Shown here one piece after another: positions 1 to 10,098 of a stretch of DNA of 64,000 nucleotides. The position numbers and the translations under genes were made by a program. Within the stretch, counting starts at the first letter, position 1; each line of letters starts with the position of its first letter. This DNA comes from Melanopsichium pennsylvanicum (taxonomy: Eukaryota > Basidiomycota > Ustilaginomycetes > Ustilaginales), in assembly GCA_900208305.1 (NCBI GenBank), contig OAPG01000001.1:682001-746000 (forward strand), read 5' to 3'. Below the pieces are notes generated by a model. That model was given only the letters and a program-made list of their open reading frames with translations. It was not told the DNA's origin and searched no databases.

Positions 1-454
1 CTCGGATGTCGATGACCTCTGTCAGTGCGAGCTGAAGAGGCTTGAGCAGATCGGCAAAGACTGGCGATGTGACGCCTCCTGCTGGTTTCTGACTGAATGC
101 GGCGAGCAGGATGAGATCTCGCTGCGTCTTAAAGGTTTTGATAACACTTGTGGCTTGTTCCTGTACGACACCACCAATTTTGGCGCTAAGCTGCTTGAAC
201 TCGTCTAGAGCCTCGTTGAGGTGTTCGTCGAATGCCTTTACAGCAGGTGGATCGTCCTTAGTTGGCTCGGAAGCAGGCGGAGGAGGGGGCGGAGGGGGCG
301 GTGCTGAGCCAGCTGCCGAGGTGGGTGTTGAGGGTGCAAGATCCCTTTGCGATGAGCCAGAGGTTTGATGAAGAGCGATGTCTTCCAAGCGGGAAGTTGC
401 GGCTTCTAGCCTCTTGATGAGGGTGCTCAGATTTCCGATGCCTGGAGCCGACAT
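1..454 (-). CDS. CAP1: Adenylyl cyclase-associated protein (CAP/Srv2), N-terminal part
   Basis: The gene is cut by the left window edge; 151 codons are visible from the ATG at 454. The protein opens MSAPGIGNLSTLIKRLEAAT followed by SRLEDIA, the short N-terminal helix by which CAP proteins oligomerise and, in yeast, bind adenylyl cyclase. A linker with a proline run (about residues 52-60) comes next. From about residue 70 there is the start of the helical-folded domain (VKAFDEHLNEALDEF, then TFKTQRDLILLAAF and PVFADLLKPLQ). CAP recycles cofilin-bound actin monomers and links actin to cAMP signalling. The WH2 and C-terminal CARP domains must lie left of the window. No intron is needed in the visible part. 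Family assignment is from the characteristic N-terminal pattern. Confidence 0.88.
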   Translation of the reverse strand, partial: MSAPGIGNLSTLIKRLEAATSRLEDIALHQTSGSSQRDLAPSTPTSAAGSAPPPPPPPPPASEPTKDDPPAVKAFDEHLNEALDEFKQLSAKIGGVVQEQATSVIKTFKTQRDLILLAAFSQKPAGGVTSPVFADLLKPLQLALTEVIDIR

Positions 455-985
455 GTTTGCGGTGCCATGAAGTGTTGAGGTGAATGTAATAGAAGAAGTT
501 GAAAGTTGAGTGGTCGAACAAGGCGTGAAACAGCGTCGACGTTGAATTCGACTCGACGGAAAAGGGGTCCCAAATTCAGAGTGTAACGTTAACAATATAT
601 TATTATAATCAGTTGTGAGTGTAAGGTCAGTGTAGTCGAGTGACAGGCGCACGGACCACACGTGTCATTTTGTACCGCACCGATTCTGGCTCATTGCCAA
701 TTTTGCACTCGCGCAAACTATTTTGTACAGTATATCGCGCAGATGTTCACTTTGTCAATGCTTTGATTACTGTTCCCACCCACTTTTGCTCCAAAGTTTG
801 ATGTGATTCACACCTCATCCTAGGAATATCGTTGCATGGTATATCGGTATTAAGCAGCGAATGTGGTGCGACAGGTGGTACAACAACATGGTGATACAAG
901 TACAATCGATTGAGCTGGAGAACAATACAGGCTCAGAGATGCAAAAACCAAAAAGCACATGTGGACACAACGGGTCAGAGTGATG
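455..985. other. Intergenic: CAP promoter and NDC80 3' flank
   Basis: No gene is seen in these 531 bases. They hold the upstream region of the CAP gene and the 3' flank of NDC80, both read leftward. An AT-rich stretch lies at about 590-615, and a GTACAG motif followed by TATA lies at about 725-734. Confidence 0.6.
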
Positions 986-3106
986 TTAGTCGTCGCGGCT
1001 CTTGAGTGCCACAGCTGCCTGAATTTCACGCAATTGACCAGTGACATCGCCCTTCATCTTGCTCAGGAGCACCACAAAATTGAGCATGTCCTCGTCCATG
1101 CGTGATCGCTGTTGGTTCCATTCTTCTTCCTTGTGTTCGGCGGTGAGTTGCAGGCTGGTCAACCTCGACTCTGCTTGTTGTAGATGTACACTTCCTGAGG
1201 CTTCTGTCTCGTAGGTCGACTTCTCCAACTTGGCTTCGTCCGCCTTGTATCGTTCTTGGACCGATTTGCAACTCTTTTCGTACTCGGCCGCTTGCCTCGA
1301 CAACGCTTCGCAGCGCTCTCGATCAGAGCCAAGTTGCGCTTCCTGGTCCGAAAGGGTCTCCTGCAGCTTCTCGTACTCCTCCTGCATCGTGAGACGCTTT
1401 TTGGACGCTTGACGGTACTTGTCAGCCTCCTGCGATCGCAGCGTCTCAATTTGTCGTCGGAAGGATCCCTTGATATCAACACCCGCTTGCAGCATGGTTG
1501 ATGGGTTGGAGGGTGTAAGTTCCAGCTCTTCCACCACATTTCCCGTCGCCAACTTGAAAGGCAGCAAGCAAATTGAGCGAGCCAATGGATTGAACTTGGA
1601 AATGCGATCCTCTGTGTCTGCTTGCTTCTTTGCAATGGCAATCTCGAGTGACCAACCATCCCCAGCTGCCTTCTTGTTCTGCTCGCCAAGGACTTCAAGA
1701 CGTTTGCTTAGACGGTTCCTCTCTGCCAGCATTCTTTCGTACTCTTCGGCCGACATCTCCTGCGCGTTGACCTGCTCCTGCAAGTCAATTCTGCGCTTGT
1801 CCTTGTCTTGGATCTCCTTTTCTGTGAGAGCGATCTCTTTGACGAGTCTCTCGATGGCCTTTTTAGTCTTGTCGAGCTTGGGCACGAGGACCTCGTCGTA
1901 GTACTTGTGAAACTTGGAAATGTCTTTGGTGAGCATGTCATTTTCGCTGCGCTCGATCTTGAGGGGCGAGTCGTTGTTGAGATAGTCGGCAAGTTCCGTT
2001 TCGAGCTTGACATGCTCTTGCTGCAACTCCTTGAGCTCTCGCTCTATGGCCGCGTCCTTCTCCTCAAAGCGCACTCCGAGTTTAGCGTGCTCCTCCGGGT
2101 ATGTGTCCTCGTTCTGCCAAAAGCGGTCATAGCAGTCCCACAGGTAAGGAAAGAAAAGAGATTGGAGGTCCTCGATCTCATCAGGTCGCGACCTAGGGCC
2201 TGTGCCAATGATCTCTGCCTGGTTGCCGAGGTTGACCATCCATTCGAGCATGGCAAGGCAGTATGGCCAATGGCTTTGACTTCCGGCAGCGGTGAGTTTG
2301 GTCTTGCTAAGTTCGTCTGCGGCGGGATACTTGATCTCCTTCATCAATGTGAGCACTTCGTCCTCAAACTTTTTGCCATCTGCGCCCATGACAAAGCTTG
2401 TGTCGATGCAGCTGGCGTAAATGTGCTTGAACATGCCCACAAAGGCGGACTGAGTGGGCTCGTGTACACCCTTGTTAGCATCCCAGCCAGCCATGGTGAA
2501 GCCGGTGCGCTCGAGGTGCTCCTTGACTGTGAGACCCATGCGGGTCTTATAATGTTTATCCTTGATGGGCCTAGTCTCTCTCACACCTGAGCCTCCAGTG
2601 TTGCCGATATTTCCTGGAGCGATAGATAGCCTACCGACCATAGATCTTCTGGAGCTGCGAGCGAAATGGATTGGAGAGGGAGACGGTTGTTAGTATGAAT
2701 TTACGACGTGGCAAGATGACAGAAAATGGGATGATGACTGATGTACGGAAACTCACTTTGGTGTTGTTGCTACGGCGACGCTCTGACGACCGGCGGAGGC
2801 GACACTTTGACGACTCGCATACGTGGCAGAGTCAGCTCTACGAGCGCTGTGTGAAGCTGAATGAACGGGACCTGAGAGTTGTGAGCTGTGCTGAGCTTCC
2901 CTTAAAGTGGCTGTTGAGCTTACTTGACGGATTGGATTAGATTGCTGGGGGATCATGGAAGCGCGAGGTTGAAAAGAAGCGCCAGAGAGCGTTTTGACCG
3001 ATTTGACGGCGGATGAAGGAATCGGGAGCGCAGAAGCGACGTGAGCGTTATTTTGGTTTGGATCGATGGCGGCGAGCGTCGAACGACGCGTGTTAGTAGT
3101 TGTCAT
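986..3106 (-). CDS. NDC80: Kinetochore protein Ndc80 (Hec1)
   Basis: The microtubule-binding subunit of the outer-kinetochore Ndc80 complex. Two exons: 3106-2757 and 2654-986, with a 102-nt intron (GTGAGT donor, TCGCAG acceptor), giving 672 residues against about 690 in yeast. The start at 3106 (MTTTNTRRSTLAAIDPNQ) begins the basic, Ser/Thr-rich tail that in other species is an Aurora B target. An upstream in-frame Met at 3157 is less likely. Residues about 147-255 form the calponin-homology fold (IKDKHYKTRMG, TQSAFVGMFKHIYASCI, then SHWPYCLAMLEWMVNL). From about residue 290 to near the end it is heptad-rich coiled coil that would pair with Nuf2. The CH pattern makes the call firm; the far N terminus depends on the intron placement. 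Confidence 0.93.
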
Positions 3107-4045
3107 GTTTGCAAGCACTTGTTCGAGTGTTGAGAGTAGGAAAGTAAATGGGAACAAGGAGGTAGCACAATGGCTACCGAGCCTTGGAGAGTAGGACTTT
3201 GACTAGTGAACGTATCGGGTATATCTTCCAAATGAAGGTGTATGGTGGTTCAGAGAAAGATGATGGTAGCACTGGTAAAGTGTGAGAAGGATGGACGGCG
3301 GCAAAGTGTCTCTAATCAAGGAGAAGGACAAATTGGATGTCGAATTTCGTGATACGGTCGGATAAAAAGTGAACATCTTTGAAACTCCAACACACTCACA
3401 ATCACAATCACACTCACACCCACATTCACTCAACCCAACCCAGCAACAAAAACACGCGACGCGAGATTGCTCAAAGATTTTGAAAATAATCACGTGACTA
3501 AAAACCAAAACCTGTCGATTTGCATCACAACACAGCATCCAGTAATTATAGCACACCCCGGGCCGATGTAAATGACCTTCACAGTGAATTACTGTACGGT
3601 GATTTAAAATTGTACAGCAAATTAGGACTGTACATTTACTGTATCTTTTTAAAAGAAAAATCCGACAAGTCGGCTGATTTCGATTGAGGCACACTCTTCT
3701 CTGTTCCTGACACTGAGCACGAGCCTCTTTTGGCAAGCAAACCACACACTTTCTATGCAGTAAATTACTGTACAGTTAGTGTTCACACATTACTGTACGA
3801 CATGCCTCCACTATCACTCTGTCCTATCTTTTCCTCATTCACCATTCGGCTTTCAACATAGTTTTGTCCTCTCTAGATCCATACACTTGTTCAATCGCCA
3901 TACAGGCTGAAGCGTGCTGTTTGCACGCTTTGCCACGTCACTGCGAGCCACGGCGGAGCAGCCGTCAACCCCTTCCAACAAATCATTAGCCTTCATCGTC
4001 TGTACTTTACCGTACTATATTACACTACCAAGACTTGCCTTCATT
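3107..4045. promoter_or_regulatory. Divergent promoter NDC80 / sterylglucosidase with TACAGTAA islands
   Basis: This 939-base spacer separates two genes transcribed away from each other. It carries repeated motifs of the form AATTACTGTAC, TGTACAG and TTTACTGTA at 3587-3597, 3611-3617, 3628-3645, 3760-3775 and 3790-3799. A CA-rich simple stretch lies at 3390-3432. The function is inferred only from position and from recurrence of the motif in other divergent spacers of this window. Confidence 0.45.
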
Positions 4046-6709
4046 ATGCCGAATCTTCATACCCACTCCCCAGTCACTGGTGAACCTGTTCCCAACTACT
4101 ACATTCATGCTTCAGATGCCTTCTTCCGCGACACAAATGGTCGCGCTCTCCTCTTACGCGGCATCAATCTCTCCGGTCAGAACAAGTCTCCCATCGGTCA
4201 GCCTTCACAGAAGCTTGAAGGTTTCTGGGAATCAGCCGAATCTGGCGGCGAGAGCTTCGTCGGCCAGCCACTCAAACTACAAGATGGCTCCGCCGACGTT
4301 CATCTCGCTCGTCTTCGCTCCTGGGGCTTCAACTGTCTACGCTACGTCTTCACTTGGGAAGCCATCGAGCATCAAGGTCCAGGCCAGTATGACACCGACT
4401 TTCTCGACTACACTGTACAAGTCCTTCGCAAAGTAAAGCAATATGGCTTCAGAGTATTTATGGATCCCCATCAGGACCTCTTCTCTCGCTTCACCGGTGG
4501 CTCCGGAGCACCCTACTGGACCATCATCGCATGCGGATTGAATCCTCGCAATTTCACCACCACTCAGGCCGCCTTCATTCAAGCAGAGTGGCCAACCGCC
4601 CAAAATCCTGATCCAGACGATTTTCCTGACATGCTTTGGGCCACCAACTATACCCGCTTGGCAGCTGCTACCCTTTCCGTCCTCTTCTTCGCCGGCAAAC
4701 ATTTCGCGCCACGCTGCGTCATCGACGGTCAAAACATCCAAGACTGGTTGCAGTCACATTACCTCAATGCCTGCAAGCAGCTACTTCACAAGATTGTAGA
4801 TGCAGGTGATCTTGTCGACCAATGCGTCATTGGCTGGGACAGTGTCAACGAGCCAAACCAAACCTACATTGGTCTTACCAGCATCTCTTCTATCCCAAAA
4901 TCCTGGCAGCTCAAAAAAGGTCCCGTACCCACTCCTATCCAAAGCTTCCGTCTTGGCGCCGGTCAGACCCAGACTCTGCAGAATTGGGTCTTTGGTGCCA
5001 TGGGTCCTAAACGCAACGGCTCCGTCCAGGTCGATCCAAAGGGCACAATGGCCTGGTTGACAGAAGAGCAAGATCGCATTCAAGGTGGGTCAAAGTGGGG
5101 ATGGAAACGTGACGATGCCTGGCCCCTCGGTCAATGTCTCTGGGCTGCCCACGGTGTGTGGGACGAGAACACAGGCGAGGTTCTTAATGACGCCTACTTC
5201 CAGTTCTTTGGAGGCCCTGCCGGCGACAAGCCTGCTGAATTTGCCGAGGACTACTGGCTGCCTCACTACCGAGCCTATGCCGCCCTTGTTAGGTCCATCC
5301 ATCGCGAGGCCATCATGTTCATTCAACCTCCCGTCTTCGAGCCACCACCCAAGTCTATGAACGAAGATGACCTCAAACACCGTGCCTGTCTCTCTGGTCA
5401 TTTTTACGATGGTCTTACTCTGATCACAAAGCACTGGAACTGGTTCAATGCAGATGCCCTCGGTCTGCTCAGAGGCAAATATCCCGGCCTTCTTTTTGCT
5501 ATCCGCATGGGAAACAAAGCCATCCGCCAATGTATTCGGGATCAGCTCGGCTATCTCCGTCAGGATTGCTTGGACGGCCTCGGTCAATATCCCAGCTTGA
5601 TCGGTGAAATTGGCATCCCCTACGATTTAGACAAGAAGAAGTCTTATTACGGAGACGATAGAGGCAGAGGCAGAGGCGATTATTCCTCTCAGACGCTGGC
5701 ACTGGATGCTTCCCTCAATGGCTGCGATGGAAAAAATTTGCTCAGCTACACCCTCTGGACCTATTGTCCCGACAACAGCCACGAATGGGGCGATGACTGG
5801 AACGGTGAAGATCTCAGCATATGGAGTCAAGACGACGTCAAAGGAGGCAAATCAGATAGGTCTTTTGGCTCAGCAGCGCAGAGAAGACCGAGCGCCGCTT
5901 CTTCAGCGAGCGACCGTTCCAAGTCCCTCAGCAGCCTCAGCGCTCTCTCTCCCGGCTCTGTCACCAAGCTCGACGTTAACTTACCCGAAATTGTACCCGG
6001 TGAGGGCGATTACAGTGCCCCAAATCTTCTGAATGGCTCACGTGCCGCTGCCGCTTTCTGTCGGCCCTTTCCGGTCGCCACTGTCGGGACCCCGGCAAGC
6101 ATCGACTTTGACGTCAAATCATCCGAGTTCACTTACGCCGTTGATATCACCGCTTCCCAATTAGATTGTATCGACATTCCCACCGAGATCTACCTCCCTT
6201 TCCTCCACTATGGCGCAGGTGACCTCGCTGCAGCGGCTTGTGGCGACCCAGGCAATCAACGCAAGAAAAACGGTGCGGCTTCAGCGAGATGGGCACGCAA
6301 ACAAGAGAAGAGAATTCGCTCGGCCAATTCGTTCGCCTCTTCGCAATCCAGCATCAGGACTGATGAGGCATCCAGCCCCGACGACTTATCTTCCTCCTCC
6401 ACGTCCACCATCCTTGCTGACTCGACCGAGCTTTCCTGGGAGGCATCGACAAGGTCTGCATCAATTCGTACAGCCGCGATCGAAGACCTCCTGTCCGTCG
6501 ACGTCCAAGTATCTGCCGGTCGATGGGAGGTCCAGGGACAGTATCTGAGATGGTACATGAACCAAGCAGAGGCCATCGCAGAAGACGCTGACAGTCCCAC
6601 CACCGGAGTCTTCAGGCACTCGATCAAGGTCAAGCGAAGGGGTGGTCCAGTCAAGCTCGAGTTGTCAGGCAGTGCCTGGGACATCCTGACCTCTTGTGGC
6701 ATTCTTTGA
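4046..6709 (+). CDS. EGH1: GH5 sterylglucosidase (ergosteryl-beta-glucosidase family)
   Basis: Predicted to hydrolyse glucose from steryl glucosides (yeast Egh1, Cryptococcus Sgl1/EGCrP2 type). One exon, 887 residues from MPNLHTHSPVTGEPVPNYY. An in-frame ATG at 3914 would add 44 hydrophobic residues that look like leader sequence, so it is not preferred. The domain opens with LLLRGINLSGQNK, then WGFNCLRYVFTWEAIEH and DPHQDLFSRFTGGSGAP. The acid/base is E269 in WDSVNEPN and the nucleophile is E521 in LIGEIGIPYD. The substrate loops are long. A low-complexity Ser/Arg insertion follows residue 610, and a C-terminal beta domain ends in LELSGSAWDILTSCGIL. There is no signal peptide, consistent with a cytosolic or lipid-associated enzyme. 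The family is clear; the substrate is inferred from subfamily likeness. Confidence 0.88.
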   Translation: MPNLHTHSPVTGEPVPNYYIHASDAFFRDTNGRALLLRGINLSGQNKSPIGQPSQKLEGFWESAESGGESFVGQPLKLQDGSADVHLARLRSWGFNCLRYVFTWEAIEHQGPGQYDTDFLDYTVQVLRKVKQYGFRVFMDPHQDLFSRFTGGSGAPYWTIIACGLNPRNFTTTQAAFIQAEWPTAQNPDPDDFPDMLWATNYTRLAAATLSVLFFAGKHFAPRCVIDGQNIQDWLQSHYLNACKQLLHKIVDAGDLVDQCVIGWDSVNEPNQTYIGLTSISSIPKSWQLKKGPVPTPIQSFRLGAGQTQTLQNWVFGAMGPKRNGSVQVDPKGTMAWLTEEQDRIQGGSKWGWKRDDAWPLGQCLWAAHGVWDENTGEVLNDAYFQFFGGPAGDKPAEFAEDYWLPHYRAYAALVRSIHREAIMFIQPPVFEPPPKSMNEDDLKHRACLSGHFYDGLTLITKHWNWFNADALGLLRGKYPGLLFAIRMGNKAIRQCIRDQLGYLRQDCLDGLGQYPSLIGEIGIPYDLDKKKSYYGDDRGRGRGDYSSQTLALDASLNGCDGKNLLSYTLWTYCPDNSHEWGDDWNGEDLSIWSQDDVKGGKSDRSFGSAAQRRPSAASSASDRSKSLSSLSALSPGSVTKLDVNLPEIVPGEGDYSAPNLLNGSRAAAAFCRPFPVATVGTPASIDFDVKSSEFTYAVDITASQLDCIDIPTEIYLPFLHYGAGDLAAAACGDPGNQRKKNGAASARWARKQEKRIRSANSFASSQSSIRTDEASSPDDLSSSSTSTILADSTELSWEASTRSASIRTAAIEDLLSVDVQVSAGRWEVQGQYLRWYMNQAEAIAEDADSPTTGVFRHSIKVKRRGGPVKLELSGSAWDILTSCGIL

Positions 6710-7274
6710 GTTGGTTTGTCCTTTCTCTCGATGATCATGCGCTTTTCGACGCAACTTCTTGTCACAGTCGCGTCTGCAGTTAAAAACGCGCCACACTAAC
6801 ACTCGCACACTCACATCTCATAGGCTGCGGTTGTGTGAATGAGTATTGAATATCCGATGACAATCTAGACAAGTGAACAAAAGAGAAGACTGAGCCAAGA
6901 AGAGGGAAAACATGAAGCGAAGAAAAAGAGGGGCGACAGTCCCGCGAACGACTGAACCAGCTGTCGTGGGGACATCGAGAATGAGATAAAATAAAAAATA
7001 AAAAAGGGCAAAGCAAGTGGATTTTCGCCACGAACGGGAGGGCGAAGGGACGAATAAGATTGACTGATGGCGAAGAGGACCAGTCTCGACGCTGGTAACG
7101 CAAGCTTGTTGATTTAAAATTCATATCCTGTTGATCCCTTCCTTCCAGAGCACAGAAGACAAAAGTTGAATAACGACACTGACCCGCAAAACAAAGAATC
7201 CATAAGCACCCAACCTCGTGCAAGGAAAGGGGGAGGGGGAAGAGGGGGGGGGGGGTCAAAGGGGGGGGAGGCAT
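6710..7274. other. Intergenic between convergent genes, with G-rich tract
   Basis: This spacer lies between the 3' ends of the sterylglucosidase gene (+) and the beta-barrel protein gene (-). No coding potential is evident. The right end is purine-rich: G runs fill 7228-7271, including twelve G at 7244-7255 and eight at 7261-7268, just beyond the stop codon of the leftward gene. Confidence 0.6.
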
Positions 7275-8456
7275 TTACGAGTCAGCCTGCTCCATGATGA
7301 TCTTGGAGAGACCGTCGTACAAGTTGGCAAAATTGTTGAGGTTACCGGTGGAGGTTGCAGCAGTGGTTGATGCAGAGGCAGCAGAAGCGGACGAAGCAGA
7401 GGCAGCAGAAGCGGACGAAGCAGAGGCAGCAGAAGCGGACGAAGCAGAGGCAGCAGAAGCGGACGAAGCAGAGGCAGCAGAAGCGGACGAAGCAGAGGCA
7501 GCAACAGCCGATTTGCTAGCGCGGACACTGGCGCGCGACGCAGAGGCGGCTCTTGAGGCAGAAGCACTAGCACGGGCAGCGGCTTTAGTGACTGAGTATA
7601 CAGAGGCACGCGAGGCGGCGGCGGAACGGGAAGCGGCAGCAGAAGCGGAAGCGGCAGCGGCAGCGGCAGCAGCAGACGAAGAGGCGGCAGCAGCAGACGA
7701 AGAGGCTTCGGCGGCAGCCTGTTGAGCGGCCTGCTGAGCCTTCTTCTTGGCAGCAGAGGCATCGCTCTGGTTGCTGCTACTACTACTACTGCTACTACTG
7801 CTACTGCTGCTACTGCTGCTGCTGTCACTGCTGCTGCTGCTGCTGCTGTCACTGCTGCTGCTGTCACTGCTGCTGCTGCTGCTGCTGCTGCCAGAGTCTC
7901 CACCCTCGCCAGCAGGCCACCAAGTGATGGGGAAGACACCGGTGCCGAGGTTGGTGAACTCGGTGAAGAGACCGACACTCATGTCGAGCGAACCGTAGTA
8001 GCAGTTTCCTCCACCAGTGGGGCAAGCATCCTCGACACGGGCGGTGACAGTCTTCTCACCATTGGAGATGACAATCGTCTTGCCACACCACGATGATTGC
8101 TGATTGAGGTCACCATACATAGGCTGGTTCAGTGCCACGACGTGGTCGTTGGGGTTGAGGTACTGACCGCATGCTCTGTTGCAGTAAGATTTAAAGGTAA
8201 TAATCGGCGGTGCGTTTGAGTAGGAATTCGAATATCGGCTCAGGAGGTGTAGCGACCAATGTACTTACCCAGCGTTACCTGTGCCGACGTCGTACCAGGT
8301 AGCCGTACCAGAATAGGTAGCGCGCTTGGCGAGAGCCTGTGCATGATCGACAGGACCTTTGTTGTGGTGACGACGAGTTGGAATGGTGGGACCATGAGAC
8401 GAAGCCAAAGTGGTCGACACTAAGGCTGTGAGTGCAATCGCGGTGACAGCTTTCAT
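7275..8456 (-). CDS. Secreted RlpA-like double-psi beta-barrel protein with Ser/Ala repeat tail
   Basis: Two exons, 8456-8269 and 8175-7275 (93-nt intron, GTAAGT/ACAG), 362 residues. The start MKAVTAIALTALVSTTLASS is a clear signal peptide; an upstream in-frame ATG at 8501 would bury it. A Kex2-type Lys44-Arg45 precedes the mature domain. Residues about 46-150 form the barrel: YSGTATWYDVG, GACGQYLNP, VVALNQPMYGD, CGKTIVIS, RVEDACPTGGGNCYYGSLDMS and VFPITWWP. It resembles fungal expansin-like, barwin-like and RlpA-like secreted proteins. After it come poly-Ser (residues about 158-190) and an Ala/Ser tail of about 130 residues with five copies of an 8-residue unit. The protein ends NLYDGLSKIIMEQADS. 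It probably sits in or on the cell wall. Enzymatic activity cannot be told from sequence. Confidence 0.85.
7372..7491 (-). repeat. 24-bp coding minisatellite, five copies
   Basis: Five back-to-back near-identical 24-base units (7372-7395, 7396-7419, 7420-7443, 7444-7467, 7468-7491), followed by a partial unit. Each encodes an eight-residue Ser/Ala motif of the beta-barrel protein. The 24-bp length keeps the frame, so copy number can change without breaking the gene. Confidence 0.9.
7775..7895 (-). repeat. Imperfect CTG/CTA triplet tract coding poly-Ser
   Basis: On the plus strand this is a run of ctg/cta/ctc-type triplets interrupted by gtcact units. Read on the minus strand in frame it gives the Ser-rich linker (with Asp interruptions) just after the beta-barrel domain. 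Such a tract is prone to slippage. Confidence 0.75.
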
Positions 8457-9995
8457 TTCGAGCTTGGTTGTACAAGAGTGGTAGGACGACAGGAGAAGCA
8501 AATGGAATGGCGATGCGTGATCAGACTGAATGCTGTGGTCGAGAATGAAACGAGTGTATTCTATACGGAAACAAGGCGTGCCTGTGATGAAGAATGGTCC
8601 TAGGGAAGGGAAAGGAGGGTGAAAGGGAAGTGGAGAGGGGGCGGAGTGGTGGTGGTAGCGGGGTGGAATTCAGATAGGACCAAGAAAGACAAGCCAGGGA
8701 ATGAGGATTGACATTGATAGGGGATTTGAGTTCAGTAAAATACAGTATATGATGGTGCACGCTTGGATGAGGGCACAGGCAGAGACTGGAAATTCGCTAT
8801 GGACCTCGGGCATGGCGGCAGCGACGGCACTGACACTGATACTGCCATCGCTCGGTACAGTATGAGCAGCTACCTAAGTGATGAGAGCGCTGCAAGAGTG
8901 CCAAACCTCTGAAGAGACTCAGTGTTTGACAGCCTAAGTTGGCAGAAGCGAGGCGAGCGTTGTGCAGAAAGGGACGGAGAATGGGGGGCGAAAGTACGAT
9001 CAGAGAGGAGTGATTGATCTGCCATTAACGTCGATCATGCAACACGCATGCTGGCGCCGAGAGTCCGAGACGCGAAAGGGTGAGAGCACCTGAGGTACGC
9101 AGTCGTGTTCCTTGGGGATATGGAATCTTTCCAAAATCCAAACTTGAATGGCAACTCCTTTGGATTGTAGTCAACACTAATAATATGGTATTCGGTTCAT
9201 ACGCGAAATGCAGCTTAGAAGCGGGATTCAACGTAAAGAAATTCTCACTCTGTTCAAAAGGCATCTCGGAGCACTTTACACTGTGCGCTCTAAAAAATAC
9301 ATCACTTTCCGAGGCATGACAACTCAGAAGTAGGATCGACAACCTAAGTTACAGCACTTCTGTTGCTCTTTCGGCTGCAGGTCGGCTGCCAAGAACTGCT
9401 GCAAATGACGCGTCTTAGTTCAGCTATCAACTACACTGTATTATACTGTGAATTCATTTGCAATATATACACACACTGGCGCATCTGACCATTTGGCCTG
9501 GGATCTACCGACCGCATGGTCAACCCAATGATTTTCGAATCCATTTTGCAAACATAAAACAGTTGCTCTGGCCAGTCACACTTTTTTGTGGAATGCCAAG
9601 GGTAACACCGAGGCACAACAATCTGCAGCTTCCTTCCACACTGCCTTTCCCTCCCGCTTTTCATCGATCCTTTTTTTTTTAATTTCTTCCCTAGATGGTA
9701 TCTGTGCATCTGTGCACCTCGTTTCTGCAATACACAGTTGCTATCTTCCTGCCGAGTGACCCCATCGAAGTACTCTGCAGGCACATCCTTCTCCTGGCTT
9801 GCTACGTCTTGTCGTTTGCGTAGACTTACCGCTTTGTGCCTTGTTTCGTTCCAAGTCCAAGATCAGCCACAGCCTGCAAGGCTGCAATACGTCGTCTCTC
9901 GGCATCTGCTGCACTGTCATTTCTTACAATGTTGCCATGATCGGAGCTCGTACTGAAGTGTGCACGCTTTGCGTAAAAAAGAAGCATAATATTGG
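8457..9995. other. Intergenic: upstream of the beta-barrel gene
   Basis: About 1.5 kb without a supportable gene. The part next to 8457 is the promoter of the leftward secreted-protein gene, with AT-rich CAGTAAAATACAGTATATGA at about 8734-8753. Farther right, ACTGTATTATACTGTG lies near 9434. Small open frames here show no domain or codon pattern. Confidence 0.55.
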
Positions 9996-10098
9996 TGACA
10001 AGAGTGGGATTCGAACCCACGCCCGAAGATAGCAGGTTTTCTTGTTGTCACAAGATACCTTCCTTAATGCTACGCCTTAACCACTCGGCCATCTTGCC
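9996..10098 (-). tRNA. tRNA-Leu (anticodon AAG) with intron
   Basis: Read on the minus strand, the RNA begins GGCAAGATGGCCGAGTGGTT and ends at discriminator A (position 9996). The acceptor stem pairs 10098-10092 with 10003-9997, with one G-U pair. The D arm is typical of class II tRNAs. The anticodon stem TAGCA (10072-10068) pairs with TGCTA (10034-10030). The loop reads TTAAGG then C38, so the anticodon is AAG at 10065-10063. A 26-nt intron (10061-10036) sits after position 37 and contains CTT that can pair with the anticodon, the usual pre-tRNA arrangement. The T arm is GTGGG-TTCGAAT-CCCAC. Discriminator A and the anticodon favour leucine; the body also resembles serine tRNA, whose discriminator is G. 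Confidence 0.92.

Noticed and set aside
1808..2590. 260-codon plus-strand frame opposite NDC80
   Set aside because: It lies wholly antisense to the NDC80 CH domain and coiled coil and has no family features.
3914..4045. 44-residue N-terminal extension of the sterylglucosidase
   Set aside because: It is in frame and could be read, but it looks like leader sequence, and the Met at 4046 is followed directly by the protein's natural opening.
7256..8096. Leu/Pro- and Ala-rich frames on both strands across the beta-barrel gene
   Set aside because: They come from reading the Ser/Ala repeats in other frames.
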